DNA from: JBFLXN01 sp040755715 [NCBI: Candidatus Edwardsbacteria bacterium]
GTDB taxonomy: Bacteria > Edwardsbacteria > AC1 > JBFLXN01
Direction: 5' to 3'
Length of the DNA stretch: 16,026 nucleotides
Assembly: GCA_040755715.1 (NCBI GenBank)
Contig: JBFLXN010000052.1
Coordinates: 1-16,026 of the forward strand
Shown here: one piece after another, positions 7,232 to 12,499 of the stretch
Position numbering within the stretch: position 1 is the stretch's first letter
Layout: every line of letters begins with the position of its first letter
Made by a program: the position numbers and the translations under genes
Notes under the pieces: model-generated
What the model saw: the letters and a program-made list of their open reading frames with translations, nothing else
Told to the model about the DNA's origin: nothing
Databases searched by the model: none

Positions 7232-8020
7232 TCAAAGTAGTCCTTTTGTCTTGAATATCTCTGAAAGTTGCGCAGAGACTTCCTCATTTGTTCCCTGTAG
7301 AATCTCGGCTCTTTTTCCTACGGGAGGGAAGAAGACTTGTTCCAATAAAATTTTTGAGCCTTTTTCTCCGGTTTCTTCTTCTTTTAAACCTATTTCATTC
7401 ATTCCCCAAACTTTTATCTCTTTTTGTCCAGCTCGTTTAATTCCGATAACTGAAGCATAGCGGGGTTCATTGATTCCTGTCTGAATAGTGAGAAGTGCCG
7501 GTAGAGAAATCTCTAATACTTCTAACAGTCCCCCTTCAAGTTCTCGGTTGACTTTGATTATCTTATCTTTTATTTCCAGTCCGGTAACCAGAGAAGCATG
7601 AGGAATGTCTAAGAGTTCTGCCAAGGTCACTCCCACCTGAGTATAGCCATCATCGCTGGCGATACAACCAGTAAGAATCAAGTCAAACTTTAGATTCTTT
7701 ATTGCCTGAGCCAAAATTCTTGCAGTACAATATCCATCAGCATTAGAAAATTTTTCGTCATACAGTCTAATAGCTGAATCTGCTCCCTTAGCCAAACCCA
7801 TTCGCAAAACATCTTCACTCTCTTTGGAACCGAGGGTTAACAAAGTTACCGTGCCACCAAATTTTTCTTTCAAAAGTAATCCCTCTTCCAAGGCGTAGTT
7901 ATCTGCTTCGTTAATATCAAAGACCAAGCGGTCTTTGACGATTTCTTTTTCTCCAGGGGCAATTTTCACTTCTGCCTCAGCTGTATCAGGCACTCTTTTA
8001 AGACAGACGACTATTTCCAT
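7232..8020 (-). CDS. etfB: Electron transfer flavoprotein, beta subunit (EtfB, 262 aa)
   Basis: Partner of EtfA. Family features: N-terminal MEIVVCLKRVPDTAEAEV, the conserved VFDINEADNYALEEGLLLKE and VTLLTLGSKESEDVLRMGLAKGAD segments, and the nucleotide-binding region LILTGCIASDDGYTQVGVTLAELLDIPHASLV. The C-terminal hook (PRYASVIGIKRAGQKEIKVW...) is present. Length is typical for EtfB. ATG 8020 has an AAAGGAG Shine-Dalgarno about 8 bases upstream. In most ETFs this subunit holds AMP; in bifurcating ETFs it holds a second FAD, and the SDDGYTQVG loop does not let me choose between them. Upstream lie repeat R4 and a broken MNT/HepT pair, separating etfB from the acyl-CoA dehydrogenase it presumably serves. 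Confidence 0.95.
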   Translation of the reverse strand: MEIVVCLKRVPDTAEAEVKIAPGEKEIVKDRLVFDINEADNYALEEGLLLKEKFGGTVTLLTLGSKESEDVLRMGLAKGADSAIRLYDEKFSNADGYCTARILAQAIKNLKFDLILTGCIASDDGYTQVGVTLAELLDIPHASLVTGLEIKDKIIKVNRELEGGLLEVLEISLPALLTIQTGINEPRYASVIGIKRAGQKEIKVWGMNEIGLKEEETGEKGSKILLEQVFFPPVGKRAEILQGTNEEVSAQLSEIFKTKGLL

Positions 8021-8046
8021 AAAAAATTCTCCTTTGTTTCAAGATA

Positions 8047-8123
8047 AACCACTGAAGTCACAGAATTCACCGAAAAGTTCATCCCGACAAGTCGGGACTG
8101 TGCTTTCAGTGTTTTCGGTGGTT
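8047..8123. repeat. Inverted repeat, CACTGAA/CACCGAA variant (copy R4)
   Basis: A 77-base element with the same plan as R1 and R2: it begins AACCACTGAAGTCACAGAATT and ends TCAGTGTTTTCGGTGGTT, with about 10-base steps of CAC-GA units. The centre carries a small perfect palindrome, TCCCGAC-AA-GTCGGGA (8082-8097). It lies just upstream of etfB and touches the remnant reading frame behind the truncated hepT. Confidence 0.65.
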
Positions 8124-8205
8124 AAATTAAAATTTCTTCCCATAAATAACCTTCTTCTTTTAATTCTCCTTTGCGTTTTCTTTCAATTTCCGCCAATAAG
8201 GTCTC
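8122..8205 (-). pseudogene. Remnant reading-frame tail joined to the truncated hepT
   Basis: In the frame shifted relative to the HepT fragment, codons from 8205 to the TAA at 8122-8124 read ETLLAEIERKRKGELKEEGY and then LWEEILI. The charged, codon-like composition and clean stop look like the true C-terminus of some protein, but the frame is closed by a TGA immediately upstream (206-208 of 8000s), so no start is available. I do not recognise the protein. It would be the other half of a deletion junction. Confidence 0.3.
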
Positions 8206-8342
8206 TCAATCTGTCTTATTACCCCGTCCTGTATAAGATGGTTATCCAAGAAGTCTTCGTATTTTATCTCTTGGGTATATTCTTCTATCCTGGATATGGC
8301 ATCTAATATATGTCTCAAGTAAGTAGAGTTGTCCTTTTTCAT
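8160..8342 (-). pseudogene. hepT: Truncated HepT/DUF86-type HEPN toxin (60 aa, N-terminal half only)
   Basis: The first 46 or so residues (YLRHILDAISRIEEYTQEIK, then YEDFLDNHLIQDGVIRQIE) are a typical DUF86/HepT N-terminus. In intact family members (about 110-120 aa) this continues into IGEAAK..., then the catalytic RNxxIHxY (RX4HXY) motif. Here the sequence switches after IRQIE to RPYWRKLKENAKEN and stops, so the ribonuclease motif is missing. The start overlaps the MNT stop by four bases (ATGA), the normal arrangement, so the 5' part of the operon is intact and the damage is a deletion or recombination inside the toxin gene. The product should be non-toxic, or at most a regulatory fragment. 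Confidence 0.7.
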
Positions 8343-8626
8343 CCGTAAATCACCTTCATTTCTTTCTTTATTGTATCAATCAAGTATGGGCTTATAGATT
8401 TTTCCGTTAACAAATCCACTTTGATTCCCAGGGCTTCAGACAACTCTCTTTCTATTCTTACAAGTTCAAGAAGGCTTTTTCTCTCCGAAAACTCTACCAT
8501 AATATCCATATCACTACCTGGTTTTTCTTCCCTTCTTAGGTAAGAACCAAAGATGGCTATCTTTCTCGCCCCTTGATTTTTGAGTATTTGAGCAATCTTT
8601 CCGAACATTTCCTTTCTATTCATCAT
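8339..8626 (-). CDS. mntA: MntA-type minimal nucleotidyltransferase antitoxin (95 aa)
   Basis: A compact Pol-beta superfamily protein with GSYLRREEKPGSDMDIMVEF (G27-S28, D39, D41) and the third acidic residue D71 in IKVDLLT; length matches the small MNTs paired with HepT. In the characterised MntA/HepT pair the nucleotidyltransferase AMPylates the HEPN toxin; that activity is presumed here. The cognate toxin gene overlaps by four bases and is truncated, so this is now an antitoxin with no visible target. It could still protect against related HEPN toxins, or simply be decaying. The Shine-Dalgarno is weak. The gene opens downstream of the 426-base non-coding stretch. Confidence 0.85.
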   Translation of the reverse strand: MMNRKEMFGKIAQILKNQGARKIAIFGSYLRREEKPGSDMDIMVEFSERKSLLELVRIERELSEALGIKVDLLTEKSISPYLIDTIKKEMKVIYG

Positions 8627-8953
8627 TTTTGTCTCTATCCCTTATGATTCATTTGGAATTTTCTCTCATTTTTCACTTTCCAATGATGTTATTTCTCTGA
8701 ATTCTTTGTAATTCAACTCTTTTAACTCCGTAGTGTTGTAAAATTAAAAGGTTTTTACTCTATCTCTTTTCTATATCTATCCTCATCTTGTCACTTCAAT
8801 TAAGAATCATCATTTCAGCATCCCAGCCCGTTATTTGTGCAAAAGAACGATTTCTAAAGACTTTTAAAAAATCGTTAAAAAGATAATTTTTCTCTTGTCG
8901 TAGTGAAGTCACAGCAGGGCTCGGGATAAACTGCGATTTCGTTTTTTCACGAC

Positions 8954-8991
8954 TTGTCCGCCAACCCTACTTCGTAGCAAAAGGCGGACAA
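8954..8991. repeat. Hairpin, 9-bp GC-rich stem TTGTCCGCC/GGCGGACAA
   Basis: TTGTCCGCC (8954-8962) and GGCGGACAA (8983-8991) pair perfectly. The 20-base loop contains a smaller CTAC-TTC-GTAG hairpin. It is GC-rich within an AT-rich gap, suggesting a dispersed palindromic element; no T-run makes it a standard terminator on either strand. Confidence 0.7.
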
Positions 8992-9021
8992 ATAAGCCTT
9001 TAGTATAATTTAATATGAAGT

Positions 9022-9040
9022 TCAGCAATATTTTTGCTGA
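9022..9040 (-). terminator. Stem-loop 12 bases after the DUF5647 stop, possible transcript end
   Basis: TCAGCAA (9022-9028), a 5-base loop and TTGCTGA (9034-9040) form a 7-bp stem just behind the stop at 9053. On the minus strand the following bases (ACTTCATATTAAATT) are AT-rich but not a T-run, so termination is only possible. Confidence 0.3.
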
Positions 9041-9052
9041 GCAACCTTTCTT

Positions 9053-9328
9053 TCAAGCAGGCACTATCTCTACTGTGGGCTCAACTAATCTGGACTTTCT
9101 CAGTGGAGCAAGTTTTCTAACTCTCACAAGAACCATTGCCTGATTTTTCTCTCTCCTTGCCTTTGCCATCTTAATATTTTCCTCTGCCAGTTTTTGGTCA
9201 TATTCAGGTAGAATCACAACTATTGCATCCTTAGGTATACGCTTTGCAACTTCAGGATGTTCCAAAACATACCTACTAAATTCTGTAGTCAGTTCTAAAT
9301 TTTTCTCAAATAGTTCCTTTTTGTTCAT
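9053..9328 (-). CDS. DUF5647 family protein (91 aa), second gene of an uncharacterised pair
   Basis: The sequence MNKKELFEKNLELTTEFSRY and VLEHPEVAKRIPKDAIVVILPEYDQKLAEENIKMAKARRE matches what I recall of DUF5647: an N-terminal helix, an E-HPE-A-xIP hinge, a short strand VVILPE, a helix, and a second strand (AMVLVRVRKL). No signal peptide, membrane segment or catalytic motif is apparent. It overlaps the upstream gene by four bases (ATGA), so the two are co-translated. Such small overlapping pairs usually represent TA-like modules, and all surrounding small gene pairs here are of that kind, but no activity is known to me and I infer none firmly. Confidence 0.65.
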   Translation of the reverse strand: MNKKELFEKNLELTTEFSRYVLEHPEVAKRIPKDAIVVILPEYDQKLAEENIKMAKARREKNQAMVLVRVRKLAPLRKSRLVEPTVEIVPA

Positions 9329-9639
9329 TTCCCCCTCTCCTTTTCGTATCTTTCACGATACCACTCCCAATTTGACTTAATGTCATACTGGGCAAAGGTC
9401 AATGCCTCATTATAATCCCAATAGAGAAGAGGCACTTTTTCTACTGACCCATTTGGATGCATCCTGTCGAGATGTGCAAACCCATGGGCAGTGTCGTACC
9501 TAATGACAGGACACCACCCACCAAGAATAAAAGCCTCATACTGAATAGTGAACTCTCTTACCATTCCTTTAACACTGAAGTGATGATGTCTAATTCTATC
9601 ATCAGGTGTCAAAAATGTCACAAAATTTGTCTCACCCAC
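9325..9639 (-). CDS. DUF7718-like small protein (104 aa), first gene of an uncharacterised pair
   Basis: Contains YDTAHGFAHLDRMHPNGSVE and WDYNEALTFAQYDIKSNWEWYRERYEKE, which I associate with a family of small proteins (DUF7718) encoded before DUF5647. The body looks like beta strands (VREFTIQYEAFILGGWCPVIRYD) followed by a C-terminal helix. The conserved His/Asp-rich YDTAHGFAHLD segment could be an active or metal site, but this is only a visual impression. Start: GTG at 9639, with a GAGG about 12 bases upstream, which is far; a GTG six codons in is an alternative. The gene begins shortly after the attC-like junction at 9684-9774, so the pair may be a second cassette. Confidence 0.6.
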   Translation of the reverse strand: MGETNFVTFLTPDDRIRHHHFSVKGMVREFTIQYEAFILGGWCPVIRYDTAHGFAHLDRMHPNGSVEKVPLLYWDYNEALTFAQYDIKSNWEWYRERYEKERGK

Positions 9640-9683
9640 TTTTTTTATTTACCTCAACTCCAAGATCCTCTAATGTTGCCGAA

Positions 9684-9695
9684 TTTCAGCTAACG
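9684..9695. repeat. TTTCAGCTAACG direct repeat, copy A (downstream edge of the R-M unit)
   Basis: Identical to 11754-11765. Read on the minus strand it is CGTTAGCTGAAA; GTTAGCT differs at one position from the integron R-box consensus GTTRRRY. The two copies bracket the restriction-modification genes. Confidence 0.6.
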
Positions 9696-9774
9696 TTCCC
9701 AGCATAAAAGAAGTTTTTGCGAAGCAAAAATTTGACTAAATGCCATTAGGCACGAACCTTTTATGCTGTGTTAG
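9690..9774 (-). mobile_element. attC-like folded recombination site behind the R-M genes
   Basis: On the minus strand GCCTAAC (fits RYYYAAC) opens the element and GTTAGCT closes it. Between them CAGCATAAAAG and CTTTTATGCTG (9700-9710 and 9758-9768) pair over 11 bp, with CTAAC/GTTAG extending the stem after a bulge. Internally there are two small hairpins: TTTTTGC-GAA-GCAAAAA and TGCC-ATTA-GGCA. The layout resembles an integron attC, but the spacers between boxes are unequal (1 and 5 bases), unlike classical sites, and no integrase gene is in view. Confidence 0.4.
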
Positions 9775-9788
9775 GCGATGCGGTGGCG

Positions 9789-10421
9789 TCATTCTTTCTT
9801 CAATCTCTCAATTTCTTCTCTGATTTCTTCAATAACCGAGGGGTTATAGATAATCTTCTTTTTCCCTTCCTTTAATGAGATAACATAGAATACTTTACCC
9901 CCATATTTGGCGGTAAACTTTTCGTGTGTCTTTTTCTGGAATTCTAACTCATTGATGATCTGGGTAATGTAGGCATATCCCGCCGGTTTAATTTGGAGCC
10001 CGATACATTTATCCTGTACCTCGATAAAAAAATCCACATTGTACCCTCTATCCCATTCGTCAGGAGCAGGTTGTAGCTTAATACTCAGTGCCTGTTGTAG
10101 CTGTCCATAAATGGTTTGTATCTCAGATTGATATCCATCAAAAGTCCTATTAATTACCAGATTGATAATAAAATCAATACAATCATCTTCTGTTATGCTT
10201 TCAATTTCAGCCTGACATACTTCCGTTATCTTAATATACAGTCTTCTCCCAAGTTGCTCTAAATGATCTTTAGAATAGACATTATTATAGTAATATTCTT
10301 CCCATTCTTTTAGGGATTTAGGAGCACACTTCCTTATTTGATCTGAAACAGCACCCACCTTACTTTTCTTGGTGAGACCCCATCTCATATTTGCCTGATT
10401 TAATATCCATTCTTTTGCCAT
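9789..10421 (-). CDS. MjaI-family type II restriction endonuclease (210 aa)
   Basis: Cuts DNA at the site protected by its partner methyltransferase. The chain matches my recollection of MjaI-like endonucleases: MAKEWILNQANMRWGL, APKSLKEWEEYYY, GRRLYIKITEVCQAEIESIT, LVINRTFDGYQSEIQTIYGQ and PAPDEWDRGYNVDFFIEV. A PD-(D/E)xK-like nuclease core is visible as D130 in NVDFFIEV followed by GLQIKP with Q143-I-K145, a QxK variant. MjaI recognises CTAG, so the same target is a reasonable guess. The ATG overlaps the TAA of the methyltransferase gene by one base (TAATG), giving modification first and restriction second by translational coupling. I saw no CTAG within the two R-M genes, which agrees but is weak evidence. 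Confidence 0.8.
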   Translation of the reverse strand: MAKEWILNQANMRWGLTKKSKVGAVSDQIRKCAPKSLKEWEEYYYNNVYSKDHLEQLGRRLYIKITEVCQAEIESITEDDCIDFIINLVINRTFDGYQSEIQTIYGQLQQALSIKLQPAPDEWDRGYNVDFFIEVQDKCIGLQIKPAGYAYITQIINELEFQKKTHEKFTAKYGGKVFYVISLKEGKKKIIYNPSVIEEIREEIERLKKE

Positions 10422-11710
10422 TATATTCTTTCCCTATAAGTTAAGAACTTAGATTTGTATTTATAGTCTTTTGCAATGTCCACATCAGCCAAACCATTTT
10501 TAATCAAATGGGCATTTAAAAAAGTCTTGTTCCATAAGTAAAGATAACAAAGCAAGTTATTTTTCTCATCGTACTTTGTAGTATCGAACTTTATGAATAC
10601 CTTTTGTCCGTAAGTTTTTTCTCTTAAAAATTGAATAGCCTCTCCGTTCTTTTTTAGATTTTCTTTTACACCCAATAACCTGATTTTTAATCCATTATTT
10701 AAAATCAAAATTTCTGGTGAGATTATTTCTTTCACAGTATAATATGTTTCCCTTTCAGAATGAAAATTATCTATTTTAGAGCCAAACCTCAATTTTCTGG
10801 GGTCAATCTTTTTATCAAATCTGATAGGGTCTTTGAAGATATATGGCAATCTCTTAATCTTTTCTTTAAAGTCTATCCTTATATCTTCCTGCTTGATTAT
10901 CTCAAAACTGGCATCTTGAAAAATAGTATTTTGTTTTAGTCCAAGTTTTTCCTTTATGATTGTTAGAAATTCCTCGTTTATTTCATATCCAATTGAGTTT
11001 CTATTCAGGTTTTTAGCCGCCAGAGATGTTGTACCACTTCCTAAGAAAGGGTCGAGAACAGTATCACCGGCAAAACTAAACATTTTAATAAGGCGTTTTG
11101 GTAATTCTTCAGGGAACATTGCCAAATGTTTATCCTGCTTTTCACCAGGGAAATTCCAATGGCCGGTAAAGTATTGATTCCATTCATCCTGGGTCATTTT
11201 CGATCGTTCTTTAACTTCGTGATTTACTTTTGGCGGATTACCATATTTTTTGAAAATTAAGATAAATTCATAATCAAGTTTAAGAATCCCACTTCTGGGA
11301 TAAGGGAAAGAACCCATTACTGTTGCTCCGCCAGTGGTATGACAAGTAGTGACTTTTTGCCAGATGATAGCACCCATATAATCAAAACCAGCACTCTCAC
11401 AGAACTTAATTATCTCCGTTCTTATCGGAATGACTTTATACCTTCCATAATATACAGAACGAGCAAACTGGTCGCCGATGTTAATGCACAAACGGCAGCC
11501 CTTATGTAAAATCCTGTGGCACTCATTCCACACTAAATTAAGGTTGTTTATGTATTCTTCATAAGTATCATTGAACCCTATCTGCTTTCCATTGCCATAA
11601 TCTTTTAGTTGCCAATAGGGTGGAGAAGTAATAATAAGATGAACAGATTCATCAGGCACTTCTCCCATAAGTCTTGAATCACCAATGATTATCTTGTGCA
11701 ATGTTTCCAT
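10421..11710 (-). CDS. DNA methyltransferase (beta class, TSPPYW) fused to a C-terminal SNase-like domain (429 aa)
   Basis: Residues 1-260 are an amino-methyltransferase: IIIGDSRLMGEVPDESVHLI, catalytic motif TSPPYW at 28-33, and the S-adenosylmethionine-binding motif DPFLGSGTT at 220-228, an order typical of the beta class. TSPPYW suggests N4-cytosine methylation. With the adjoining MjaI-like endonuclease the target is probably CTAG. After a linker, residues 323-429 resemble a staphylococcal-nuclease OB fold (LKIRLLGVKE, AIQFLREKTYGQKVFIKFD, LCYLYLWNKTFLNAHLIKNGLADVD). The usual DGDT segment is absent and the expected YGR before the last strands reads KNN, so I infer an inactive DNA-binding module. 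ATG 11710 has a GAGG about 9 bases upstream. The gene starts 44 bases inside the attC-like boundary. Confidence 0.85.
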   Translation of the reverse strand: METLHKIIIGDSRLMGEVPDESVHLIITSPPYWQLKDYGNGKQIGFNDTYEEYINNLNLVWNECHRILHKGCRLCINIGDQFARSVYYGRYKVIPIRTEIIKFCESAGFDYMGAIIWQKVTTCHTTGGATVMGSFPYPRSGILKLDYEFILIFKKYGNPPKVNHEVKERSKMTQDEWNQYFTGHWNFPGEKQDKHLAMFPEELPKRLIKMFSFAGDTVLDPFLGSGTTSLAAKNLNRNSIGYEINEEFLTIIKEKLGLKQNTIFQDASFEIIKQEDIRIDFKEKIKRLPYIFKDPIRFDKKIDPRKLRFGSKIDNFHSERETYYTVKEIISPEILILNNGLKIRLLGVKENLKKNGEAIQFLREKTYGQKVFIKFDTTKYDEKNNLLCYLYLWNKTFLNAHLIKNGLADVDIAKDYKYKSKFLTYRERI

Positions 11711-11753
11711 GTTTTATATCCTCAAAATGGTTTTGTCTTGCTTAAAGCCACCG

Positions 11754-11765
11754 TTTCAGCTAACG
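11754..11765. repeat. TTTCAGCTAACG direct repeat, copy B (upstream edge of the R-M unit)
   Basis: Second copy of the 12-base motif at 9684-9695. Here the partner RYYYAAC box is not found, so it is a half site, as a recipient junction would be. It abuts the hairpin at 11773-11791. Confidence 0.6.
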
Positions 11766-11772
11766 GCGGGTA

Positions 11773-11791
11773 TGCGAAGCCTTCGGCTTCG
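11773..11791. repeat. Perfect hairpin GCGAAGCC-TTC-GGCTTCGC
   Basis: An 8-bp GC-rich stem with a 3-base loop, immediately next to a GCC-TTT-GGC mini-stem. It sits between the duplicated Fe-S oxidoreductase tail and the R-M unit, at a junction between imported segments. Confidence 0.8.
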
Positions 11792-11838
11792 CCTTTGGCG
11801 AAAGCAAGAATCAATAATCGTGGTGCTTCCGGGATTTT

Positions 11839-11940
11839 TTACATCGCTTCCGCCATCAGTTCTGCAACATCTTTGACCTGGATTTTCTCCTCATTCCCCG
11901 TAGTCTTAACCGCATCTTGTAAAGCTAACTGACAGAAAGG
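11839..11940 (-). pseudogene. Duplicated 3' end of the Fe-S oxidoreductase gene
   Basis: Reads PFCQLALQDAVKTTGNEEKI and QVKDVAELMAEAM then TAA, which is the last 34-codon part of the gene at 12500-13633 with three amino-acid changes and the final Ser lost. At the DNA level 11841-11940 and 12505-12604 agree at about 90 of 100 positions by my count. Homology stops sharply at 11940/11941. The copy has no start and is inert as a gene, but its first bases supply the last residues and stop codon of the overlapping DUF2283 gene. Confidence 0.9.
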
Positions 11941-12167
11941 GGTAATTCGGTGTATTCGCCAGTTGCTTCGTTAATAAGTAAAAATTTCCCCTTATCTTCA
12001 CGGCTTAATTGCTCGTTAGCATTTAATAGTTCAATACCATATATTGTTCCGTCTGGCGCCAAATCTATGTTTAATTCATCACTTACTCTAATTGTCTCCA
12101 CCTCAGTTCGTTTTTCACTAAAGCGAATGTAAGCAATGTTATAACGAGGGTCGTAGGTAAATCTCAT
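11925..12167 (-). CDS. DUF2283 family protein, probable antitoxin (80 aa)
   Basis: MRFTYDPRYNIAYIRFSEKR, then VRVSDELNIDLAPDGTIYGIELLNANEQL-type sequence, is the standard DUF2283 pattern (Y-D...D-x-LYI-F, then D-x-G-x-I-GIE-LxA). DUF2283 proteins commonly follow DUF4258 genes and are taken as antitoxins. ATG at 12167 is chosen for its AAAGGAG Shine-Dalgarno 7-8 bases upstream; the longer frame to 12227 overlaps the toxin gene and lacks one. The last codons (LSVS and stop) come from the duplicated Fe-S oxidoreductase tail, so the native C-terminus was replaced at a recombination junction. The conserved core is complete and the protein may still work. Confidence 0.8.
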   Translation of the reverse strand: MRFTYDPRYNIAYIRFSEKRTEVETIRVSDELNIDLAPDGTIYGIELLNANEQLSREDKGKFLLINEATGEYTELPLSVS

Positions 12168-12190
12168 AATACCATCTCCTTTCTTTATAT

Positions 12191-12445
12191 TTAAAAATAC
12201 CGAGTAATCACCGTAAGCACTAACCAATTCACACTTTTCTCCCGAATAGCATAAGTTTCTATTTGCTTGGTATGATAATATTTACCACGCCATTCACCTT
12301 CAAACGGAAAGTTATGCCGAAAACCAGTGCGTCCAAACTTTGCCCCAAAATGTTCTCCTTTTTCTACAGTAATAATCACTTCATTCTCAGTAGCTCCCCT
12401 CTCTTCCATACGTTCTAGAGCATGAGAATGAAAATAAACTCCCAT
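12191..12445 (-). CDS. DUF4258 family protein, probable toxin (84 aa)
   Basis: Begins MGVYFHSHALERMEERGATE, with the DUF4258 hallmark H-A-x-x-R-M-x-x-R-G, then VEKGEHFGAKFGRTGFRHNF and a final beta strand pair IETYAIREKSVNWLVLTVITRYF. The expected role is a RelE-like toxin, by family and by its DUF2283 neighbour 23 bases downstream. It is shorter and only distantly similar to the DUF4258 protein at 566-889, and it is paired with a different antitoxin type. ATG 12445 has an AAGGAA-type Shine-Dalgarno. The pair sits between the Fe-S oxidoreductase gene and a second copy of that gene's tail. Confidence 0.8.
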   Translation of the reverse strand: MGVYFHSHALERMEERGATENEVIITVEKGEHFGAKFGRTGFRHNFPFEGEWRGKYYHTKQIETYAIREKSVNWLVLTVITRYF

Positions 12446-12461
12446 TCCTTGAGTTTCCTTT

Positions 12462-12476
12462 CTTCCTAACTACTTA
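12462..12476 (-). promoter_or_regulatory. Motif shared upstream of both DUF4258 genes (copy 2)
   Basis: TAAGTAGTTAGGAAG on the minus strand, 17 bases upstream of the DUF4258 start; compare 916-931, which has one extra A. Possibly a common leader or operator. Confidence 0.25.
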
Positions 12477-12499
12477 GAGAATAAATCTTCAATTTTCAC

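Larger units (their letters stand above)
8627..9052. other. 426-base gap with hairpins but no recognisable gene
   Basis: No convincing reading frame on either strand. It holds a weak inverted repeat AACGATTT/AAATCGTT (8846-8853, 8869-8876), a strong hairpin at 8954-8991 and a small stem-loop at 9022-9040. A short minus-strand frame (about 8693-8776) ends in LNYKEFREITSLESEK but has no start and may be a gene remnant. A promoter for the MntA gene could lie here, but I see no clear -35/-10 pair. Confidence 0.6.

Noticed and set aside
4317-8123. CRISPR array, suggested by the periodic CACAGATT units
   Set aside because: The units repeat every 10 bases without spacers and face inverted copies, so there is no repeat-spacer structure, and no cas gene is present.
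9684-9780. tRNA-like cloverleaf, suggested by two inner hairpins within an outer stem
   Set aside because: Stem lengths, loop sequences and the missing T-loop GTTCRA and 3' acceptor pattern do not fit a tRNA; an attC-like or palindromic element fits better.
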